Below, piece by piece: positions 1 to 9,402 of a stretch of DNA of 42,625 bases. Location of the stretch: NCBI GenBank assembly GCA_021731815.1, contig JAKFWO010000037.1, forward strand, positions 1-42,625. Direction: 5' to 3'. Each line of letters begins with the position of its first letter. Within the stretch, counting starts at the first letter, position 1. A program made the translations under genes and the position numbers. The stretch is from Hyphomonadaceae bacterium (GTDB lineage Bacteria; Pseudomonadota; Alphaproteobacteria; Caulobacterales; Aquidulcibacteraceae). The notes under the pieces are model-generated. The model was given only the letters and a program-made list of their open reading frames with translations. It searched no databases and was not told where the DNA came from.

Positions 1-18
1 GGAGGGGGGGGACAGAAA

Positions 19-56
19 ATGAAATCCTTGTCTTGATATGAAATCCTTGTCTTCGT
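19..56. repeat. 19-nt tandem duplication upstream of DMT permease
   Basis: Two adjacent 19-nt units (19-37 and 38-56) differ only in their last three bases. Each begins ATGAAATCC. A GGAGG-like purine run lies at positions 1-10. The rest of 57-301 shows no convincing gene: the open frame continues upstream of the permease, but its proline- and charge-rich translation does not look like the start of a membrane protein. Confidence 0.8.
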
Positions 57-301
57 TGTCGGAATCGTCAGCCCAACGCCAGGATTTTAACATTTTCGAA
101 CCGCCACCGGATTCATCTGATCTGCAAAGTCTCTGCGGGCCCCCGCCCCGATCCCCGGATCCGCCACCCTTGCCCATCGCTGTATTGCCGCCTAACAGGG
201 TAAGGATGGGCAAAAGGTTCGGAAAATGGCAGCGCGATGATCCGGATCGGGCAAGTCGCGCCGCGATTTCCGACGATCGGCCTGACAAGGATCGTGATCC
301 C

Positions 302-1219
302 ATGACCTCAGCCCAGGCACCGCGCAATCTGCTTGGTGCGGCGTGGATGGTGGGTTCGGGGCTGACCTTTACCCTGATGGGCGTATGCACCAAGCAATTG
401 GGGGCTCGCTATGATCCTGCTTTACTTGCCTTTTTTCGCGCCGCGCTCGGTTTTGCGCTGATGCTGCCCTGGGTCCTGCGGGCGGGGCCGGCAATCTGGC
501 AATCCAGCCGTCCGGGGAAATTGCTGTGGCGTTCCGCCTGGGGAACGGCCGGCTTCATCCTGTCCTTTTACGCCTTTGTGCTGCTGCCTCTGGCCGAGGC
601 CAATGCGATCAGCTTTTCGCGCACCCTGTTCATCGTGCCGCTGGCCTTCTTCCTGCTGCGCGAGCCGGTCGGCCCGCGGCGTTGGGGGGCCGCACTGGTG
701 GGCTTTGTCGGCGTGCTGGTGATGCTGCGTCCGTGGGAGCGCTGGAACGGTTCGGGTGACGGCCTGTCCTTTGGCGCGCTGGCGGCGCTCGGAGCGGCCT
801 TTTCCTTTGCGGTGTCGATCATCACGGTCAAGGACATGACCCGCGACCATTCCCCGCTGACCTTGCTGCTCTATTCCAATCTGCTGACCGGGATCATGAT
901 CGCGCCGTTTCTGCTGACCGCGTGGCGGGTTCCCGACCCGGCCGATCTACCGCTCATCCTTGCCATGTCGGCAGCGGGGCTCGCGGCGCAGGGATGCTAT
1001 ATCAAGGGCCTGTCGGTGGGCGAGGCCTCGGTGGTGTCGGCCGTGGATTATCTGCGCCTGCCGATGACCGCCAGTGCCGATTTCCTCCTCGCCCGGATCA
1101 TCCCTGGAACCTTTACCTTGCTCGGCGCGGCGATCGTCATTGCCTCCACGCTCTATATCACCTTGCGCGAGGCACGGCTGAAGCTCTGGAATCCGTGGCG
1201 CAAATCCGAAGGCATGTGA
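302..1219 (+). CDS. DMT-superfamily (EamA) permease
   Basis: An inner-membrane transporter-like protein of 305 residues, the usual length for the EamA/DMT family (two EamA repeats, about ten transmembrane helices). Hydrophobic segments run through the whole sequence, beginning at 'AAWMVGSGLTFTLMGV'. The second EamA half starts near 'LSFGALAALGAAFSFAVSII'. The frame is open back to position 38, but the extension is hydrophilic and unlike the family. The ATG at 302 has AAGGAT nine bases upstream, so it is preferred. Substrate cannot be inferred; relatives export amino acids, nucleotides or other metabolites. It is a single gene, followed by rnpB on the opposite strand. Confidence 0.85.
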   Translation: MTSAQAPRNLLGAAWMVGSGLTFTLMGVCTKQLGARYDPALLAFFRAALGFALMLPWVLRAGPAIWQSSRPGKLLWRSAWGTAGFILSFYAFVLLPLAEANAISFSRTLFIVPLAFFLLREPVGPRRWGAALVGFVGVLVMLRPWERWNGSGDGLSFGALAALGAAFSFAVSIITVKDMTRDHSPLTLLLYSNLLTGIMIAPFLLTAWRVPDPADLPLILAMSAAGLAAQGCYIKGLSVGEASVVSAVDYLRLPMTASADFLLARIIPGTFTLLGAAIVIASTLYITLREARLKLWNPWRKSEGM

Positions 1220-1313
1220 GCCGCCGGGCGCATTTCAGGGAACGGCCGGAAGATTTCGGACGAATGGATTCTCCGCCTCTTTTGCCCGGCCCCCATTCTC
1301 TCTTTCCCCTGAA

Positions 1314-1715
1314 GTCAGACGGCCTGTAAGCCGGGTTCTGTCTCCCCGAATGAACGGGGCGGCGACCATTCCTCTGGACCGGCCATTGCTGGCCGGTTCG
1401 CGCGACCGACCCGGGAAACGACGCGGAGACGCGTCCCGATCCGACCCGAAGGCCGATCGCGGTTTCCCCTATTTGGTCTTGCTCCATGCGGGGCTTGCCG
1501 TGCCGCTTCCCTTGCGGGTCGCGCGGTGGGCTCTTGCCCCACCGTTTCACCCTTGCCGCCGGAGTGCCGAAGCGCTCCGGTGTGGCGGTTTGTTTTCTGT
1601 GGCGCTGTCCCTGGGGTCACCCCCGGCGGGAATTACCCGCCGCATTGTCTCCGTGGAGCCCGGACTTTCCTCGACGATGCAGTGATGCACCGCCGCGGCC
1701 GCCCGGCCGTCTGAC
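1314..1715 (-). ncRNA. rnpB: RNase P RNA (bacterial type A)
   Basis: This is the catalytic RNA of RNase P, which removes the 5' leader of pre-tRNAs. On the minus strand the conserved 5' block GAGGAAAGTCCGGGCTCC and the near-universal 3' block ACAGAACCCGGCTTACAGG are both present about 400 nt apart. The ends are set by helix P1: GTCAGACGGCC at the 5' end (1705-1715) is perfectly complementary to GGCCGTCTGAC at the 3' end (1314-1324). The length of 402 nt is normal for an alphaproteobacterium. Open frames across this stretch are not genes. Confidence 0.96.
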
Positions 1716-1720
1716 CCGGC

Positions 1721-1765
1721 CATAGAGCGGGCACAGACATCCCCTGTCAAGCATCCCCTGTCAAG
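1721..1765 (-). promoter_or_regulatory. rnpB promoter with a duplicated -35 box
   Basis: Reading the minus strand, a consensus -35 TTGACA lies at 1750-1745. After 18 nt comes a -10-like TCTATG (1726-1721), which places the start about six bases on, at the P1 end of rnpB. A 14-nt tandem duplication (1738-1751 and 1752-1765) creates a second, upstream TTGACA (1764-1759). Element positions are seen in the sequence; promoter use is inferred. Confidence 0.7.
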
Positions 1766-1795
1766 CGCGGCCACCCTCGCCCGGTGCCCGACTTC

Positions 1796-1847
1796 GGATT
1801 CAGGCTCAGGATTCAGGCTCAGAATTCAGGCTCAGAATTCAGGCTCC
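1796..1847. repeat. 13-nt tandem array, four units
   Basis: Four consecutive units of the form GRATTCAGGCTCA, with the last ending in C, fill 52 nt between rnpB and valS. The unit length is not a multiple of three, and the array lies in non-coding DNA. Confidence 0.9.
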
Positions 1848-1925
1848 GACAATGGGCCTTTTCCTTCGGCCCGCGGTTCGTTAAGCGGGGGATCCCGTTC
1901 AGCTTCCCGTGAAAAGACCGATTCC

Positions 1926-4616
1926 ATGCTCGATTCCCGTTTCGATCCCAAAACCGCCGAACCGCGCATCTTTGCGTTGTGGGAGCAGACGGGCGCGTTC
2001 AACCCTTCCGAAGATCCCGCCAAAACGCCTTATTGCATCATGATCCCGCCGCCCAATGTCACGGGATCGCTGCATATCGGACATGCACTCAACAACACGC
2101 TCCAGGACATCACCACAAGGTTCGAGCGGATGCGCGGCAAGGCCGTTCTGTGGCAACCGGGCACCGACCATGCCGGAATCGCAACGCAATTGGTGGTCGA
2201 GCGCATGCTCGCCCGATCGGGGGGCAATGAGGATCGCCGCAGCCTCGGGCGCGAGAAATTTCTCGAACGCGTCTGGAAATGGAAGGCGGAATCGGGCGGC
2301 ACGATCATCGGGCAATTGAAGCGGCTGGGGGCCTCCTGCGCCTATGACCGCGAGCGCTTCACCATGGATGAAGGGCTGTCGGCGGCCGTGCGCACGGTGT
2401 TTGTGCGCCTGCACAAGGAGGGCCTCATCTATCGCGACAAGCGGCTCGTGAACTGGGACCCGCATTTTGAAAGCGCGATTTCCGATCTCGAGGTCGAGAA
2501 TCGCGAGGTCAAGGGCTCGATGTGGCGCATCGCTTATCCGCTGGCCGACGGGCCACTTCGTGAAGGATCGCCGGGCGAAGTCACGGAAATCGTCGTGGCA
2601 ACCACACGGCCCGAAACGCTGCTCGCCGACCAGGCGGTGGCGGTTCATCCCGATGACGAACGCTATCGCGATCTGATCGGCAAGCTGGTTGTTCTGCCTT
2701 TGACCGGCCGGCGCATCCCGATCATTGCCGATGATTATTCCGACCCCGAAAAGGGCACCGGCGCGGTCAAGATCACGCCGGCGCATGATTTCAACGATTT
2801 CCGGGTGGGCAAGCGGCATGGCCTGCCGCTGCTCAATATTTTCGACTCGCGTGCGCGGCTCAATGAATCTGCGCCCGGGGCCTATCGCGGGCTCGATCGC
2901 CATGTGGCGCGCAAGCAAATCCTCGCCGATCTCGACGCATTGGGCCTGCTTCGGGGCGAGGACAAACAGACCATGACCCAGCCTTTCGGGGATCGCTCGG
3001 GCGTGGTCATCGAGCCCTGGCTGACCGACCAATGGTATGTCGACGCGGCAACCCTCGCCCGGCCGGCGATGGCGGCGGTCGAGGCCGGGCGCACCCGCTT
3101 CGTGCCGGCGGTCTGGGAAAAGACCTGGTTCGAATGGATGCGCAATATCGAACCCTGGTGCGTGTCGCGGCAATTATGGTGGGGCCATCGCATCCCGGCC
3201 TTTTATGGACCCGACGGCACGATCTTTGTTGAGGAGACAGAGGACGAAGCCCGCGCCGCCGCCCTCCGCCATTATGGCAGGGAGGCCATGCTCGTCCAGG
3301 ACGAGGACGTCCTCGACACCTGGTTTTCCTCGGCACTCTGGCCGTTTTCCACCCTGGGCTGGCCGGGGGCGGAGGCGGATCTCCGGCGCTTTTATCCGAC
3401 CACCACCCTGTTCACCGCCTTCGACATCATCTTCTTCTGGGTTGCCCGGATGATGATGATGGGCCTCCATTTCATGAAGGAAGTGCCGTTCGACACAGTC
3501 TATATTCACGCCCTGGTTCTCGATGAGAAGGGCCAGAAAATGTCGAAGACCAAGGGCAATGTCATCGATCCCCTGTCCCTCGTCGAGGAATATGGGGCCG
3601 ACGCATTGCGCTTCACGCTGGCCGCCATGGCCGCCCAGGGGCGCGACATCAGGCTCTCGACCGAGCGGATCGAGGGATATCGCAATTTCGGTTCCAAATT
3701 ATGGAATGCCGCGCGCTTCTGCCAGATGAATGAATGCGTCTTGTGGGAGGATTTTCGCCCCGATCTGGCCCGCCAGTTGGTCAATCGCTGGCTGAGGGCG
3801 GAGATCCTGCGCTGCGCCGAACGCGTGACCGCCGAGCTTGCCGCCTTCCGCTTCAACGAAGCGGCCAATGCGATCTACCGCTTCATCTGGAACATTTTCT
3901 GCGACTGGTATCTCGAACTCATCAAACCGGTGCTCCAGAGCGAGGACGAGGCCGCCAAGGCCGAAACCCGCCAGATGGCGGCATGGGCGCTTGATCAGGC
4001 ACTGCTGCTGCTCCATCCCTTCAGCCCGTTCCTGACCGAGGAATTATGGGAACGCACCGCCGAATTCGGCCGCAAGCGCAGCCAGATGCTGATCGAGAGC
4101 ACCTGGCCGGAATTTCCGCCGCATTGGGCCGATGAGGAAGCCGAAGCCGAACTGGCATGGGTCATCGACCTCATCACCGAAATCCGTTCGATCCGCGCCG
4201 AATTGCGGGTCGTGCCGGGTGCAAAACTGCCCTTCACCCTGTCGGGCGCGCGGGATGAGGACCGGGACCGGCTTGTCCGCTACCGCGAGCTGATCGAAAG
4301 GCTGGCGCGCCTCGAAAGCTGCGTGGAAGCCGAAGAGCCGCCGCAAGGCAGCGTGCAATTCGTCCATTGCGGCGCAGTCGCGGCATTGGGAATCACCGGC
4401 TTTGTCGATCTTGTAGCGGAAGCCGCACGACTGGAGAAGGAACTCGACCGGCTGGCCAGCGAGATTGCGCGCCTCGATGGCAAGCTTGCCAATGAAGGGT
4501 TCATCGCGCGCGCCGATCCTGAAATCGTCGCCGCCGAGCGTGAAAAGCGCATGGATTTCATCGCCGAACGCGAGAAAATCGCCGCCGCTTTCGCCCGCCT
4601 GCGCGATCTGGCGTAG
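1926..4616 (+). CDS. valS: Valyl-tRNA synthetase
   Basis: Charges tRNA-Val with valine in the cytoplasm. At 896 residues it is close to the usual bacterial length. The class I signature HIGH is at residues 50-53 inside 'PPPNVTGSLHIGHALNN', and the second signature is KMSKT at 538-542 (Thr replaces the more common Ser). The editing domain lies between them, and 'WWGHRIPAFY' in the catalytic half is typical of ValRS. The last hundred residues are charged and heptad-like ('EAARLEKELDRLASEIARL'), matching the C-terminal coiled coil that contacts tRNA. The stop is TAG. It is monocistronic or the first gene before dnaG, 134 nt downstream. Confidence 0.98.
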   Translation: MLDSRFDPKTAEPRIFALWEQTGAFNPSEDPAKTPYCIMIPPPNVTGSLHIGHALNNTLQDITTRFERMRGKAVLWQPGTDHAGIATQLVVERMLARSGGNEDRRSLGREKFLERVWKWKAESGGTIIGQLKRLGASCAYDRERFTMDEGLSAAVRTVFVRLHKEGLIYRDKRLVNWDPHFESAISDLEVENREVKGSMWRIAYPLADGPLREGSPGEVTEIVVATTRPETLLADQAVAVHPDDERYRDLIGKLVVLPLTGRRIPIIADDYSDPEKGTGAVKITPAHDFNDFRVGKRHGLPLLNIFDSRARLNESAPGAYRGLDRHVARKQILADLDALGLLRGEDKQTMTQPFGDRSGVVIEPWLTDQWYVDAATLARPAMAAVEAGRTRFVPAVWEKTWFEWMRNIEPWCVSRQLWWGHRIPAFYGPDGTIFVEETEDEARAAALRHYGREAMLVQDEDVLDTWFSSALWPFSTLGWPGAEADLRRFYPTTTLFTAFDIIFFWVARMMMMGLHFMKEVPFDTVYIHALVLDEKGQKMSKTKGNVIDPLSLVEEYGADALRFTLAAMAAQGRDIRLSTERIEGYRNFGSKLWNAARFCQMNECVLWEDFRPDLARQLVNRWLRAEILRCAERVTAELAAFRFNEAANAIYRFIWNIFCDWYLELIKPVLQSEDEAAKAETRQMAAWALDQALLLLHPFSPFLTEELWERTAEFGRKRSQMLIESTWPEFPPHWADEEAEAELAWVIDLITEIRSIRAELRVVPGAKLPFTLSGARDEDRDRLVRYRELIERLARLESCVEAEEPPQGSVQFVHCGAVAALGITGFVDLVAEAARLEKELDRLASEIARLDGKLANEGFIARADPEIVAAEREKRMDFIAEREKIAAAFARLRDLA

Positions 4617-4750
4617 GGTCAAAATCTGGCGTTCGGTCAACCGGAACCAGTTTCGCTACCGGTTTCAGGCAGGCCAGGCTATCAGAGAATCGCAAAATCA
4701 TCTAGCCTTGGGGTTTCTTTGGAGGACGCGCGCAGGCGCAATCATCGACC

Positions 4751-6898
4751 ATGCGGTTTTCAGAAGATTTCCTCGCTGAACTCAAGAACCGCACGACCCT
4801 GTCGGCGCTGATCAGCGCGAGCGTACCGCTGAAGCGCCAGGGGCGCGAATATGTCGGGCTGTCTCCGTTCAACAAGGAGAAATCGCCGAGCTTCTATGTC
4901 AATGACGAGAAGCAATTCTATCATTGCTTTTCCTCGGGAAAACATGGTGACGCCATCACTTTTCTGATGGATGTCGAGCACTTGTCCTTTCCCGAAGCCG
5001 TGGAGAAACTGGCTGCCGTGACCGGCATGGCCCTGCCGGCCGAAGACGGCAAAGCCCCGCTCCAGACCGCCCGGCGCAAGGATGCGCTGCATTTCATCGA
5101 CCTCGCCACGAAGTTTTTCGAGACCCGCCTGCGGGGAGCGGATGGCGCGAAGGCGCGGGCCTATCTGGCCAGGCGTCAGGTGGCCGAGCGTTTCTGGCCG
5201 CAATTCCGGCTGGGTTACGCGCCCGCGGGCGATCGCCAGGCGCTGGCCCGGCATCTGAAAGCGGCCGGGGCGGAGGATGCCCTGCTCGTCGAAGCCGGCC
5301 TGCTGATCCGCCCCGAAGATGGCCGCGCGCCGTTCGACCGCTTCGCCGACCGGCTGATCTTTCCGATTGCCGATCCGCAGGGCCGGATCTGCGGCTTTGG
5401 CGGCCGCACGCTCGATCCCGAGGGCAAGCCCAAATATCTCAACAGTCCGGAGACGCCGTTTTTCGACAAGGGCCGGCTGCTTTATCGCTATCCCGAGGCC
5501 CGCAAGGCACTTGGTCCGGGCAAGAGCAATAATTTCCTGCTGGTCGAGGGCTATATGGATGTCGTGGCCCTTGAAATCGCGGGCTTTGACAGCGCGGTGG
5601 CCCCGCTCGGCACGGCGCTGACGGCCGATCAGCTCGGGCTCCTCTGGCGCAATGACGATCAGCCCTTTCTGTGCTTTGACGGTGACCCCGCGGGTCTGCG
5701 CGCAGCCTGGCGCTCGATCGAGCGCGCATTGCCACTGCTCAAGCCCGACAAGTCGCTGCGCTTCTGCTTTCTGCCGGACGGGCTCGACCCCGATGACCTC
5801 CTCCGACGCGACGGGCCCGAAGGGATGCGCAAGGCACTCGAGCAGGCGCAGCCATTGGTCAGGGTGCTGATCTCGGCCGAAGAAAGCCTCTATCCGCTCG
5901 ATACGCCCGAGCGCGTCGCCGGTCTGCGCGCCCGCCTTCGCGCCCGGGTGGGAACAATTACCGATCCCGATGTCCGCAACGCCTATGCCGCCGCGATCCG
6001 CGATCATCTCGCCCCGAAACCCGCACCCTCCCAGCCTTTCAGCGCGTCCTCGCCGAACCGCCCGCCCGTCATCGTCAACCGTTTTCGTCCCGGCAGAAAA
6101 GGCGAGCCACCACCGCCTTTTCCGGGTGGGCCGACCGAGGACATTCGCGCCCGGGCCCACAGGAAGCATGGCGAAAAAACCGCGGGCGACCGCCGCGCGT
6201 TTGACGCGCTGGTCCGCGTGCTTGCGGCCCCTGAATTGCTGGATGAGTTGACCGATTGTCTGGTGCGACTGGATATCGGAGCGCCGGGGCTCGATCTCGT
6301 GCGCCATGCAATTCTCGATGCGTGGTTTGCAGGTGAGGCTCTTGACCGCGAAGGACTCGACCGCCATCTGTCACAGGTTGCAGACCAATCGACGCGCGCA
6401 ATTGCCGACGCCCTGTGGGCGGGGGCAGACCTTGCCCGCCGGACACTCGAGGAAGCCTCCGAACGCGCAGGGAGCCAGGGCGACCGCAGCGAGCGGGCGG
6501 AAATCCTCGCCGCCTGGCGTCAGGCGGTAACGGCGTCGCAGGCAGAGGCGGATCTCAGCCGCGATCTGGCCGAGGCACGCAAGGGCGTCCGTGCTGCCGA
6601 GGCCGTGTCCACCGGAACGGCACAGAAAGAAGGAGACGCAAGCGGAGAAGCCGATGCCCTGCGCCGATTGCAGGATCTGGTGCGCGCGCGCCAGAATGCC
6701 GGCAAAAGCGCCGACGAACAGAATTTGCCCCGGCAAATCCGAATATCGTCTGCATCGGGCACAAGGCCCCGAAACCAGAATGAAGAGGTTATCGGAGAAC
6801 CGGCTGTTGGGCGCGATACGAAGCCGGAGGCCGGGGTACAGACAGGGATTGATGCACCGGATTCACCAGCAGGGCCACCGGATGAAAGCGCTTTCTGA
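4751..6898 (+). CDS. dnaG: DNA primase with degenerate zinc site
   Basis: Synthesises RNA primers at the replication fork. It has 715 residues. The N-terminal CHC2 zinc-binding domain is recognisable but has lost three of four zinc ligands: Ser38 and Asn41 replace Cys and His in 'LSPFNKE', Cys59 remains, and Ser62 replaces the last Cys in 'HCFSSGKHGD'. The TOPRIM catalytic core is intact, with 'LLVEGYMDVVAL' and 'FDGDPAG'. The C-terminal third is variable, as expected of the helicase-binding domain. A GGAGG lies 29 nt upstream of the ATG, further than usual, and no closer in-frame start exists. The stop codon lies inside a tandem repeat. The dnaG-rpoD order is the classical macromolecular synthesis arrangement. 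Confidence 0.97.
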   Translation: MRFSEDFLAELKNRTTLSALISASVPLKRQGREYVGLSPFNKEKSPSFYVNDEKQFYHCFSSGKHGDAITFLMDVEHLSFPEAVEKLAAVTGMALPAEDGKAPLQTARRKDALHFIDLATKFFETRLRGADGAKARAYLARRQVAERFWPQFRLGYAPAGDRQALARHLKAAGAEDALLVEAGLLIRPEDGRAPFDRFADRLIFPIADPQGRICGFGGRTLDPEGKPKYLNSPETPFFDKGRLLYRYPEARKALGPGKSNNFLLVEGYMDVVALEIAGFDSAVAPLGTALTADQLGLLWRNDDQPFLCFDGDPAGLRAAWRSIERALPLLKPDKSLRFCFLPDGLDPDDLLRRDGPEGMRKALEQAQPLVRVLISAEESLYPLDTPERVAGLRARLRARVGTITDPDVRNAYAAAIRDHLAPKPAPSQPFSASSPNRPPVIVNRFRPGRKGEPPPPFPGGPTEDIRARAHRKHGEKTAGDRRAFDALVRVLAAPELLDELTDCLVRLDIGAPGLDLVRHAILDAWFAGEALDREGLDRHLSQVADQSTRAIADALWAGADLARRTLEEASERAGSQGDRSERAEILAAWRQAVTASQAEADLSRDLAEARKGVRAAEAVSTGTAQKEGDASGEADALRRLQDLVRARQNAGKSADEQNLPRQIRISSASGTRPRNQNEEVIGEPAVGRDTKPEAGVQTGIDAPDSPAGPPDESAF

Positions 6899-6941
6899 CG
6901 ACTTCAACTTTCTGACCACTTCAACTTTCTGACGACTTTAC
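6891..6941. repeat. 17-nt tandem array starting at the dnaG stop
   Basis: Units 6901-6917 and 6918-6934 (ACTTCAACTTTCTGACC/G) follow a partial unit at 6891-6900 that carries the dnaG TGA. Each unit therefore repeats TTTCTGAC, including an extra stop triplet. Confidence 0.88.
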
Positions 6942-7051
6942 TTGCAATTCTGTTGCCATTCCGGAGACTGAGGCAAAACCGCGATCGCCCCGAACATGGG
7001 ACGCCCCGCAAAATCCGTCCGCGGCGGCGCTGCCCCGGACAATCGGATAGC

Positions 7052-7087
7052 CATCTGTCGGGTAAACATCTGTCGGGTAAACATCTG
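7052..7087. repeat. 15-nt tandem array upstream of rpoD
   Basis: CATCTGTCGGGTAAA occurs at 7052-7066 and 7067-7081, followed by CATCTG. It lies in the 272-nt dnaG-rpoD spacer, about 85 nt before the rpoD start. No clear promoter could be assigned in this spacer. Confidence 0.88.
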
Positions 7088-7170
7088 CCACGGCCTGAAA
7101 TCCATTCATCACCGCGTCGAATTAAAGCAATTCACCCACCCCATACCCCCACCGCATACCGGAGTCCTCG

Positions 7171-9138
7171 ATGAGCAAAGTTGAGAAACAGGCCGCCAAT
7201 GCCCGTCCCGAGCGCCCCGAGGGGTCGGATGGGCCGCTGCTCGACCTCAACGATGCCGCTGTCCGCAAATTCATCAAGGCCGCCAAGGCGCGCGGCTATG
7301 TCACCATGGACGAGCTCAACAAGCTCGTCCCGGCGGAGGAGTTCACGGCCGATCAGATCGAGGATCTGATGGCCAATCTCACCGAACAGGGCATTCAGGT
7401 CGTCGATAGCGAGGAAGAGGGCGAGGAAGCCCAGGCCGCGGGCGAGGAAGAGGAAGGCCGCGAAGTCACGGTCCGCGAAGGCGCACCGCCGCCCGCCAGC
7501 AATATGCGCGCCGATTCCGACCGCACGGATGATCCGGTGCGCATGTATCTGCGCGAAATGGGCTCGGTCGAGCTTTTGTCCCGCGATGGCGAGATCGCCA
7601 TTGCCAAGCGCATCGAAGCCGGCCGCGATGCCATGATCCGCGGCCTGTGCGAAAGCCCGCTGACCTTTGAAGCCATGATCGTCTGGCGCGACGAACTGAG
7701 CGATTCGAAGATCCTTCTGCGCGACATCATCGATCTCGAAGCCACTTATGGGGCCGAGATCGGCGCGGCATCTGCCGTGGTCGCGGCAGAAATCAACGAG
7801 GCAGAAGTCGCCGAAAAAGCGGAACCCGCCGAGGCCGGGATCGATGGCGAGGATGATTTCGATGACGAAGGCGGTCCCACGCTTTCGGCCATGGAAGCCG
7901 AGCTGAAGGAGGGGGTGACCCGCACACTCGACGCCATCGCGAGCGATTTCGAGACCTATCGCCGACTCCAGGATCTGTCGGTGGAAAAGCGCGTCAAGGG
8001 CGAGGAACTTTCGGCCACCGAGCAGGACGAGATCAGCGCGCTGCACGGACGCATCACCGAAAACCTCAAGACCATGCATATCAACAATGCCCGGATCGAG
8101 GCATTGATGGAGCAATTATACGCCATCAACCGGCGACTGATGGGGCTCGAAGGCAAATTGCTGCGGCTGGCGGATTCCTATGGCGTGCCGCGCAAGGCGT
8201 TTCTGGAAAATTATTTCGGCTCGGAACTCGATCCCGATTGGCTCGACAAGGTCGGCAAGCTGTCGCGCGCCTGGACCGCGTTCACGACGCGGGAAAAGGC
8301 CTCGATCAACGCTTTGCGCGGAGAAATCCGGGCGCTGGTGCGCGAAACCGGCGTGCCGGTCGACCAGTTCCGCCGCATCGTCCATTCGGTGCAAAAGGGC
8401 GAACGCGAAGCGCGCGAGGCCAAGAAGGAAATGGTCGAGGCCAATCTGCGTCTCGTCATCTCGATCGCCAAGAAATACACCAATCGTGGCCTGCAATTCC
8501 TTGACCTCATTCAGGAAGGCAATATCGGCCTGATGAAAGCAGTCGACAAATTCGAATATCGGCGGGGCTATAAATTCTCGACCTATGCTACCTGGTGGAT
8601 CCGGCAGGCGATCACCCGGTCGATCGCCGATCAGGCGCGCACCATCCGCATCCCCGTCCACATGATCGAGACCATCAACAAGATCGTGCGCACCAGCCGG
8701 CAAATGCTCCACGAGATCGGGCGCGAACCGACACCGGAGGAATTGTCGGAAAAGCTCGGCCTCCAGCTCGACAAGGTACGCAAGGTTCTCAAGATCGCCA
8801 AGGAGCCGATCTCGCTTGAAACCCCGATCGGGGACGAGGAAGACAGCCATCTCGGCGATTTCATCGAGGACAAGAATGTGGTTCTGCCGGTCGATCACGC
8901 GATCCAGAGCAATCTGCGCGAAACCACGACACGGGTACTCGCCTCGTTGACCCCGCGCGAGGAACGCGTGCTGCGAATGCGGTTCGGCATTGGCATGAAT
9001 ACCGATCACACGCTCGAGGAAGTCGGCCAGCAATTCTCGGTGACGCGCGAGCGGATCCGCCAGATCGAGGCCAAGGCTCTGCGCAAGCTCAAACATCCCA
9101 GCCGCTCCCGGAAATTGCGGAGCTTTCTGGACAATTGA
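7171..9138 (+). CDS. rpoD: Primary sigma factor (sigma-70)
   Basis: The housekeeping sigma subunit of RNA polymerase, 655 residues. In order: region 1.1 at the N terminus ('[20 protein letters not shown]'); region 1.2 at '[19 protein letters not shown]'; a large acidic non-conserved region (about residues 210-330); regions 2.1-2.4 with '[20 protein letters not shown]' and the -10-reading helix '[19 protein letters not shown]'; region 3 at '[12 protein letters not shown]'; region 4.2 with '[20 protein letters not shown]'. The start ATG follows GGAG by seven bases. It follows dnaG with its own 272-nt spacer, so it may be separately transcribed. Confidence 0.98.
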   Translation: MSKVEKQAANARPERPEGSDGPLLDLNDAAVRKFIKAAKARGYVTMDELNKLVPAEEFTADQIEDLMANLTEQGIQVVDSEEEGEEAQAAGEEEEGREVTVREGAPPPASNMRADSDRTDDPVRMYLREMGSVELLSRDGEIAIAKRIEAGRDAMIRGLCESPLTFEAMIVWRDELSDSKILLRDIIDLEATYGAEIGAASAVVAAEINEAEVAEKAEPAEAGIDGEDDFDDEGGPTLSAMEAELKEGVTRTLDAIASDFETYRRLQDLSVEKRVKGEELSATEQDEISALHGRITENLKTMHINNARIEALMEQLYAINRRLMGLEGKLLRLADSYGVPRKAFLENYFGSELDPDWLDKVGKLSRAWTAFTTREKASINALRGEIRALVRETGVPVDQFRRIVHSVQKGEREAREAKKEMVEANLRLVISIAKKYTNRGLQFLDLIQEGNIGLMKAVDKFEYRRGYKFSTYATWWIRQAITRSIADQARTIRIPVHMIETINKIVRTSRQMLHEIGREPTPEELSEKLGLQLDKVRKVLKIAKEPISLETPIGDEEDSHLGDFIEDKNVVLPVDHAIQSNLRETTTRVLASLTPREERVLRMRFGIGMNTDHTLEEVGQQFSVTRERIRQIEAKALRKLKHPSRSRKLRSFLDN

Positions 9139-9219
9139 GCGACGGATGAGCGCGGCCCAACCGGACTGGCGCTTCGGGGCGGCGGGGATGCATGCCTTGG
9201 GGAACGAAGTCGAAAATGT

Positions 9220-9402
9220 TCAGCCTGCGATCGCAGTCACGATTTTATCGGATGAACTGTTGAACAATCCTGTTCCTTCTTCGGAAAAGGTCGTCAAGGC
9301 ACCGAGAATGGCGACGGCAATCAGGGCCACCATCAGGCCATATTCAATACTCGTCGCACCATTGCGGCTGAGCAATATCCGTCGACTGGCTGCTGTTTTC
9401 AC
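9220..9402 (-). CDS. Flp-type pilin
   Basis: A 60-residue type IVb (Flp/Fap) pilin subunit. After a short basic leader comes 'RNGATSIEYGLMVALIAVAI', which matches the family's processing region (G before ATxIEYGL, with the conserved Glu at +5) and its hydrophobic assembly helix. The start is taken as the GTG at 9402, whose last bases overlap the mutT TGA (GTGA), implying translational coupling. An upstream ATG at 9468 would run 66 bases inside mutT. No tad/cpa assembly genes lie in the window, so any secretion machinery must be elsewhere. Confidence 0.82.
   Translation of the reverse strand: MKTAASRRILLSRNGATSIEYGLMVALIAVAILGALTTFSEEGTGLFNSSSDKIVTAIAG

Noticed and set aside
4639-4664. AACCGG/CCGGTT inverted repeat as a valS terminator
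   Set aside because: Only six base pairs around a 14-nt loop and no T-run; too weak to call.
4760-6367. 535-codon antisense frame opposite dnaG
   Set aside because: Low-complexity Arg/Gly-rich translation without any family motif; a GC-rich shadow of a clear dnaG.
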